From NCBI RefSeq assembly GCF_014648995.1, contig NZ_BMSE01000027.1, positions 1 through 64,000 on the forward strand: a stretch of 64,000 nt of DNA, written 5' to 3'. Each line of letters opens with the position of its first letter. The stretch's first letter is position 1. The DNA comes from Streptomyces massasporeus (lineage in GTDB: Bacteria; Actinomycetota; Actinomycetes; Streptomycetales; Streptomycetaceae). The translations under genes and the position numbers were made by a program. This document shows, one piece after another, positions 59,815 to 64,000 of this stretch. The notes beneath the pieces were generated by a model. The model saw nothing but the letters and a program-made list of their open reading frames with translations. It searched no databases and had not been told where the DNA came from.

Positions 59815-60807
59815 CTAGCTCCGCCGGGTGCCGGGCCGGCCGCGGGCCTCGGTGGCCTCCACCAGGACCTGCCCCGCCGCCGTCCGCGAGTACAGCACCG
59901 ACCGGCCCGCCCGCCGCCGCTCCACCAGACCGGCGTCCAGCAGCACCCGCAGATGCCGCCCGACCGAGCCGAGCCCCTGCCCGGTCACGGCGACCAGCTG
60001 GCTGGTGCTCAGCGGCGAGCCGAGCCGGACCAGCACCCCCGCGCGGGCCGTGCCGAGCAGCGCGCCGAGGCTCGCGGGCACGGGACTGCCCCCGGGGTCG
60101 GCGAGCGCCCCGGCGCACGGGTAGACCAGCGCGTACCGGTCCGTCCCCTCCCACGCCACCCAGCCGATGCGCTGCGTCGTGATGGGCACGAACACCAGCT
60201 CCGCCCCGGACAGCTCCCGCGGCGGGTACTCGTGCGCGTTGACCTGGAGCCGGTTCTCCCCGAGCCACTGCGTGCCCGGCCGCAGCGTGTCCAGCGCGCT
60301 CGCCCAGCCGCCCCGGCTGACCTGCGCGGTCCGCGCCACCACATCGGCTTCCAGGATGCGCCGACGCTGGGGCCAGTACGGCCGCACGGCCGTGGTCCAG
60401 ACATACGTCAGCAGGTCCGCGGCGCGCTCCGGGAGGTCGCCCCGGTGCAGCCGGGCCGGAACCGGGCCGCGCAGGGAGACGGTGAGGTCGGCGCGGGCCG
60501 CCTCCGGGTCGGCCGCCCGTACGCGCTCGACCCCCTGCTCGAAGGTCTCCCCGTCGCGCGGAGCGGGGGAGAGGAAGTCGGCCGTCCACTCCCGCCCGAT
60601 CCCGGCGCGGATCAGCTGCGCGGTCACCGGGTCCCGCGCGAGCCGCCGCCGGTAGGCCGGCAGATGCGCGTCCAGCCACCGCCGCTCGCCGGGATGCGCC
60701 GCCTCGGCCCCGTGCAGCAGCCGCAGACTCGCGAAGGCCTCCGCGAACGGTGAGATCACGAACCGGCTCCCGGCCAGGGTGTCAGCGTTGATCTGCCACC
60801 AGCCCAT
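59815..60807 (-). CDS. ArsR-type winged-helix regulator, C-terminal HTH
   Basis: 330 residues. The DNA-binding winged helix is at the C terminus (about 245-325: LGALLGTARAGVLVRLGSPLSTSQLVAVTGQGLGSVGRHLRVLLDAGLVERRRAGRSVLYSRTAAG), preceded by a large helical/beta domain of unknown ligand, as in DUF5937-type ArsR regulators. ATG 60807 is chosen, with a GGGGGG run upstream. Divergent from an MFS transporter; the palindrome at 60825-60844 between them is its likely operator, so the pair is probably an efflux module. Confidence 0.88.
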   Translation of the reverse strand: MGWWQINADTLAGSRFVISPFAEAFASLRLLHGAEAAHPGERRWLDAHLPAYRRRLARDPVTAQLIRAGIGREWTADFLSPAPRDGETFEQGVERVRAADPEAARADLTVSLRGPVPARLHRGDLPERAADLLTYVWTTAVRPYWPQRRRILEADVVARTAQVSRGGWASALDTLRPGTQWLGENRLQVNAHEYPPRELSGAELVFVPITTQRIGWVAWEGTDRYALVYPCAGALADPGGSPVPASLGALLGTARAGVLVRLGSPLSTSQLVAVTGQGLGSVGRHLRVLLDAGLVERRRAGRSVLYSRTAAGQVLVEATEARGRPGTRRS

Positions 60808-60824
60808 GGACCGCACCCCCCGAG

Positions 60825-60844
60825 GTTTCGCACGTGCGCGAAAC
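60825..60844. promoter_or_regulatory. GTTTCGC-N6-GCGAAAC operator between ArsR and MFS genes
   Basis: A perfect 7-base-arm inverted repeat, 18 bases before the ArsR-type start and 38 bases before the MFS start. Position and symmetry fit autoregulation and control of the transporter. Confidence 0.65.
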
Positions 60845-60881
60845 AATAACCACGCGGACAGGAGCGTCGAAGACTCCGGCC

Positions 60882-62078
60882 ATGCGCAGTTACCGCGATC
60901 TGTTCCGCACGCCCGAGTTCACGCCGTTCTTCCTGTCCGCCTCCGCGCAGACGGTCGCCCAGACCATGGGCGGACTCGCCCTGGGCACCCTGGTCTACCG
61001 GGCGACCGGGTCGCCGCTGCTGTCCGCCGTGAGCATGTTCGGCTCGTCGCTGGTGCAGGTGCTCGGCGCGACCTTCCTGCTCTCCGCCGCCGACCGGCTG
61101 CCCCCGCGCGCCGCCCTGACGGCCCTGGCCCTGCTCTTCGCGGTGGCCACCGCCGGCCTCGCCCTGCCCGGCCTGCCCGTCTGGGGGCTCTTCGCGATCG
61201 TCCTCGCCAAGGGGCTGGCGGAGTCCGTGGGCGGGGGAGTGCGCTGGGGCCTGCTCAACGAGATCCTCTCCAAGGACGGCTATCTGCTCGGCCGTTCGGT
61301 GTTCAACATGATGAGCGGGCTGATGCAGATCACCGGTTACGCGACCGGCGGCGCGCTCGTGGCCTTGATGTCCCCGCGGCTGTCCCTGCTGACCGCCGCG
61401 GCTCTGTACGTCGTGGCCGCCGTCGTCGTCCGCCTCGGCCTGGCCCCCCGTCCGCCCCGTGCCACGGGCCGCCCCTCGGCGTCGGCGACCTGGCGTGCCA
61501 ACGCCCTGCTCTGGTCCTCGCCGCCCCGCCGCCAGGTCTATCTGGCCCTGTGGATCCCCAACGGCCTGGTCGTCGGCTGTGAATCCCTCTACGTCTCCTA
61601 CGCCCCCGACTCCGCCGGCACCCTGTTCGCCTGCGCGGCGCTGGGCATGCTCGCCGGGGACGTGCTGGTCGGCCGCGTGGTGCCGCCACGTCTGCGCCCC
61701 CGCCTGGGCTTCCCGCTCCTGCTGCTCCTGGCCGTGCCGTACGTGCCGTTCCTCCTGCACCCGGCGCTTCCGCTCGCGGCGGCCGCGGTGACACTGGCCT
61801 CCGTGGGGTTCGGCGCGAGCCTCGTGCAGCAGGAGAGACTGGTGACCCTCACCCCCGACGAGCTGTCGGGGCACGCCCTGGGGCTGCACTCGGCGGGGAT
61901 GCTCACGATGCAGGGGGTCGCGGCGGCACTGGCGGGATCACTGGCCCAACTCACCTCTCCCGCCCAGGCGATGACCATGATGGCCGTGGGGTCGGCGGGA
62001 GTGACGTTGCTGTTGATGGGGGCGGCGAGGCGGGAGGAACCGAGGACGGTGAGCTGTGGGACCGGCTCAGGAAGGTGA
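60882..62078 (+). CDS. MFS transporter
   Basis: 398 residues, about eleven or twelve transmembrane segments: MRSYRDLFRTPEFTPFFLSASAQTVAQTMGGLALGTLVYRATGSPLL start, LSAADRLPPRAALTALALLFAV with the loop-2 motif, and paired helices to the end. Resembles drug-efflux MFS proteins. The ATG at 60882 has no good ribosome binding site; a GTG at 60834 would start inside the operator. Divergent from the ArsR-type regulator; overlaps the convergent MarR gene by 12 bases. Confidence 0.88.
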   Translation: MRSYRDLFRTPEFTPFFLSASAQTVAQTMGGLALGTLVYRATGSPLLSAVSMFGSSLVQVLGATFLLSAADRLPPRAALTALALLFAVATAGLALPGLPVWGLFAIVLAKGLAESVGGGVRWGLLNEILSKDGYLLGRSVFNMMSGLMQITGYATGGALVALMSPRLSLLTAAALYVVAAVVVRLGLAPRPPRATGRPSASATWRANALLWSSPPRRQVYLALWIPNGLVVGCESLYVSYAPDSAGTLFACAALGMLAGDVLVGRVVPPRLRPRLGFPLLLLLAVPYVPFLLHPALPLAAAAVTLASVGFGASLVQQERLVTLTPDELSGHALGLHSAGMLTMQGVAAALAGSLAQLTSPAQAMTMMAVGSAGVTLLLMGAARREEPRTVSCGTGSGR

Positions 62079-62552
62079 GCCGCCCGGAACCGCGACCGTC
62101 CCACCCTCCACGAACACCTCGGGAACCTCGTTGTCCGCCACGACCCGTGACAGCAGGACGGCCAGACGGTCCCGCTCGGCGCCGCTCAGCCCGGACGGCA
62201 GTGCCTCCATACGACGGCAGGTCTCGGCGTAGAACTTCCCGGCGAGCGCGGCCCCTTCGTCCGTCAGCCCCACCCGCACGGCCCGTCCGTCGCGCGGGTC
62301 GGCCTCCCGCCGTACCAGTCCGCGCCGCACCGTCCGGTCCACCAGCCCGGTCAGGCTCGACTTCGCCAGCCCGAGCGTCTCGCCCAGTTCGCTCATCCCG
62401 TACGGCTGGGGCATCAGCACGCACAGCAACTGCCCCTGCTGCGGCGTCAGTCCGTACGCCCGGCTGGCCTCCGCGTACACACCGTCGACCAGGAACGCCG
62501 CGCGCACCAGCGCGGCGACGACCCCCACCTGCCCGGCTGCCCCGTTCCCCAT
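62067..62552 (-). CDS. MarR-family transcriptional regulator
   Basis: 161 residues. Winged-helix core TPQQGQLLCVLMPQPYGMSELGETLGLAKSSLTGLVDRTVRRGLVRREADPRDGRAVRVGLTDEGAAL, with the wing motif DPRDGRAVRV. Typical size for MarR. No ribosome binding site is evident before the ATG at 62552, so it may be leaderless. A short palindromic TACCGACCGGTA lies at 62562-62573 just upstream. Confidence 0.93.
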   Translation of the reverse strand: MGNGAAGQVGVVAALVRAAFLVDGVYAEASRAYGLTPQQGQLLCVLMPQPYGMSELGETLGLAKSSLTGLVDRTVRRGLVRREADPRDGRAVRVGLTDEGAALAGKFYAETCRRMEALPSGLSGAERDRLAVLLSRVVADNEVPEVFVEGGTVAVPGGSPS

Positions 62553-62599
62553 CGGGTCAGGGTACCGACCGGTAGGTCCCGGTGCGGGTGTCGCGCGGG

Positions 62600-63277
62600 T
62601 CACTCCTCGTCCGGGGCCTCGCCCTCGATGAGCCGTTCCGCGATGTCGTCGGCCCACTCCTGGGCCCAGCGGCGCAGCCCGGCGACGGACGGCCCGTCGA
62701 GGCCCTGCACGGTGAACGCCCTGTCGTCGAGCCAGTCCGTGCCGGTCAGCCGGGCCTGGAGGTCCGTGAGGTCGAAGGTGTCGGGGGCGTGACGGCGGCC
62801 GAGCTCCTCGAGCTCGGGGTGGCTCCAGCGGGCCGAGGCGGCACGGACGTCGACCAGGTCGCGTGCGAGACCGCGGTCGGCCAGGTCCCGCACCCGGGTG
62901 CCGACGAGGTCGTCGAGGGAGAGCGCCGGACCGAGCTCCGTCTCCACGGCCGGGCGCCACAGCACCTCCTTGTGGAGGGCGACCTCGCACTCCACGCCGC
63001 TCGGCGCGTCGGTCACGAGGAACTGGGCGGACAGCGGCCCGGCCTCCAGGGTCTGCACCAGCCAGCCGCGCCCCACCAGCCCGCTGCGGACCGTGTCCGC
63101 GACGGTCTCCAACGCGGCCGGGTGCTCGGTGGCCAGGTCCACGTCCGGCCCGGTCCGCTCCACCAGCCCGTGCGCCAGCGCCGCGTACCCGCCCGCGAGG
63201 ACGAGCGAGTAGGCCTCACCCACCGCCAGCAGATCACCGAGAAGCCGGCCGGTGGGCTCGGGGACGGGGTCGGGCAT
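62600..63277 (-). CDS. Nucleotidyltransferase-fold protein (AbiEii-like, tentative)
   Basis: 225 residues. YSLVLAGGYAALAHGLVERTGPDVDLATEHP resembles the GG...HGxxxRxxxDxDL pattern of minimal nucleotidyltransferases such as AbiEii toxins; SLDDLVGTRVRDLADRGLARDLVDVRAA fits the following helical part. No AbiEi-like antitoxin is adjacent. Could be a toxin-fold orphan or an unrelated tRNA/drug nucleotidyltransferase. Confidence 0.65.
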   Translation of the reverse strand: MPDPVPEPTGRLLGDLLAVGEAYSLVLAGGYAALAHGLVERTGPDVDLATEHPAALETVADTVRSGLVGRGWLVQTLEAGPLSAQFLVTDAPSGVECEVALHKEVLWRPAVETELGPALSLDDLVGTRVRDLADRGLARDLVDVRAASARWSHPELEELGRRHAPDTFDLTDLQARLTGTDWLDDRAFTVQGLDGPSVAGLRRWAQEWADDIAERLIEGEAPDEE

Positions 63278-63362
63278 GCCCTGATTATCGCGTGGGGGTG
63301 GAGGAGAGCTGGGATGACCGGCCCGGACGGGTGACAGGGGATGGGCCGGGGGTGCCGTGTCT

Positions 63363-63455
63363 GGGGGCGCGGAGTACTGCGCGACGGGCCTGCGTGGCGA
63401 GGCACCTTCTCGGGGGCGCGGGGAAATGCGCGACCAGCCCCCACCCCGCCGCACC
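63363..63455. repeat. Streptomyces dispersed intergenic repeat, copies B and C
   Basis: A degenerate copy at 63363-63390 and a close copy at 63411-63455 of the element at 22850-22897, both inverted relative to it. The best matching core is GGGCGCGGGGAAATGCGCGA. Confidence 0.75.
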
Positions 63456-63462
63456 GGACTAC

Positions 63463-63510
63463 GCGCCCACGCGCCCACGCGCCCACGCGCCCACGCGCCC
63501 ACGCGCCCAC
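63463..63510. repeat. Six tandem copies of GCGCCCAC
   Basis: Six perfect 8-base units in head-to-tail order just past the end of the methyltransferase gene. The unit length is not a multiple of three and the site is intergenic, so it may vary between strains. Confidence 0.9.
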
Positions 63511-63514
63511 GCTC

Positions 63515-64000
63515 CTACGCCTTCCGCCCCACCCCGCAGTACGCATCCACGGCGCCGTCACCGAAACCGGCGTCACCAACAGCCTCCGGTCGCCACTCGG
63601 GAACCCTCACCACCCCCGGCTCCACCAGCTCCAGCCCGTCGAAGAACCCGGCGATCTCGGCGACCGGCCGGACGTAGTACGGCACCGCCCCGCTCGCGTT
63701 GTACGCCTCCGAGGCGGCGATCATGCCCTCGCTGGTCGCGGTGCTGTCGCTGATCACCAGGTGACTGCCGGACGGCAGCCCGGCCATGAGCCGCCGCACC
63801 AGCTCGCGCGCCTGCTCGTAGTCGGCGACGTGGCCGAGGGTGTTGAGGATCATCAGGCCGACCGGCCGGGACAGGTCGAGCGTGCCGGCGGCGGCCTTCA
63901 GGACGGCCTCGGGGTCGTACAGGTCGGCGTCCAGGTACGCGGTCCTGCCCTCGCGGGTGCTGGTGAGCAGGGCGTTGGCGTGGGCCAGCACGATGGGGTC
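63515..64000 (-). CDS. DUF574-type SAM-dependent methyltransferase (partial)
   Basis: The C-terminal 161 residues are visible and the gene continues beyond the right edge. Seen: DPIVLAHANALLTS at the edge, TAYLDADLYDPEAVLKAA, PVGLMILNTLGHVADYEQARELVRRLMAGLPSGSHLVISDST, and VRPVAEIAGFFDGLELVEPGVVRVPEWRPE, which define the S-adenosyl methyltransferase DUF574 family, abundant in Streptomyces and of unknown substrate. Confidence 0.9.
   Translation of the reverse strand, partial: DPIVLAHANALLTSTREGRTAYLDADLYDPEAVLKAAAGTLDLSRPVGLMILNTLGHVADYEQARELVRRLMAGLPSGSHLVISDSTATSEGMIAASEAYNASGAVPYYVRPVAEIAGFFDGLELVEPGVVRVPEWRPEAVGDAGFGDGAVDAYCGVGRKA

Noticed and set aside
63463..63510. Tandem repeat considered as CRISPR
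   Set aside because: The units are only 8 bases and contiguous with no spacers, and no cas genes are present.

Overview
The window is high-GC actinobacterial chromosome and is almost certainly Streptomyces. Codon third positions are strongly G/C, GTG starts and ATGA/GTGA overlaps are common, and it carries genes typical of the genus: afsK, afsS and afsR, XRE-DUF5753/DUF397 pairs, fbiC, and a D-Ala-D-Ala carboxypeptidase with a long disordered arm. From memory, the backbone order (TetR, VOC protein, afsK, small secreted protein, afsS, afsR ... fbiC ... carboxypeptidase, GPP34, XRE, DUF397, MerR, glutathione peroxidase) resembles the S. coelicolor SCO442x-SCO444x region. No tRNA, rRNA, insertion sequence or CRISPR array was seen.

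Layout. 1-3144: a GC-rich repeat, a divergent thiolase-like / acyl-CoA dehydrogenase pair and a deazaflavin-type nitroreductase. 3238-4733: a TetR regulator and a two-domain VOC protein. 4927-8080: afsK and a secreted Ser/Gly-rich protein. 8093-14109: a catabolic block of epoxide hydrolase, crotonase, DUF35 protein, Ltp2-like aldolase, divergent acyl-CoA ligase and SMP-30 lactonase. 14229-14902: an RHH-PIN toxin-antitoxin pair. 14988-18434: afsS and afsR with an AfsR-type promoter between them. 18652-26504: a second catabolic block of amidohydrolase, F420-type LLM oxidoreductase, SDR, luciferase-like monooxygenase, D-aminoacylase-like hydrolase, aldehyde dehydrogenase and a second deazaflavin-type nitroreductase. 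26604-33391: a nuclease-like phosphatase, a Tat-exported PHP protein, a two-component system facing a methyltransferase/DedA pair, another F420-type LLM enzyme and a small membrane protein. 33436-36021: fbiC. 36047-42839: envelope and polysaccharide-type membrane proteins, a GT2 glycosyltransferase and a TPR NTPase. 42869-45764: a DUF397/XRE/HATPase group, an amidohydrolase and a glutaredoxin-like protein. 45801-47510: a third small catabolic locus. 47650-64000: a sodium:solute symporter, an ADP-ribosylglycohydrolase relative, a membrane protein, the carboxypeptidase, GPP34, a second XRE/DUF397 pair, MerR, glutathione peroxidase, ArsR/MFS, MarR, a nucleotidyltransferase-like protein and a DUF574 methyltransferase cut by the window edge.

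Main finding. Eight copies of an inverted repeat, consensus TCTGACG-N3-CGTCAGA, occur in this window. Every copy found lies directly upstream of a catabolic gene: both sides of the thiolase/dehydrogenase pair, both sides of the aldolase/ligase pair, the amidohydrolase operon, the luciferase-like operon, and the divergent EthD-like/SDR pair. They tie five dispersed loci, about 18 genes, into one apparent regulon. I infer a coordinated, repressor-controlled pathway that activates an acid to a CoA thioester, oxidises and shortens it with a DUF35/Ltp2-type retro-aldolase, and opens rings or lactones with SMP-30, epoxide hydrolase, amidohydrolases and F420 or flavin oxidoreductases. This resembles sterol-type degradation but uses an operator unlike the KstR/KstR2 sites I know. 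The TetR gene at 3238-3885 is the nearest candidate regulator. The catabolic block separates afsK from afsS/afsR, which I recall as nearly adjacent in S. coelicolor, so it looks like an insertion into the antibiotic-control locus.
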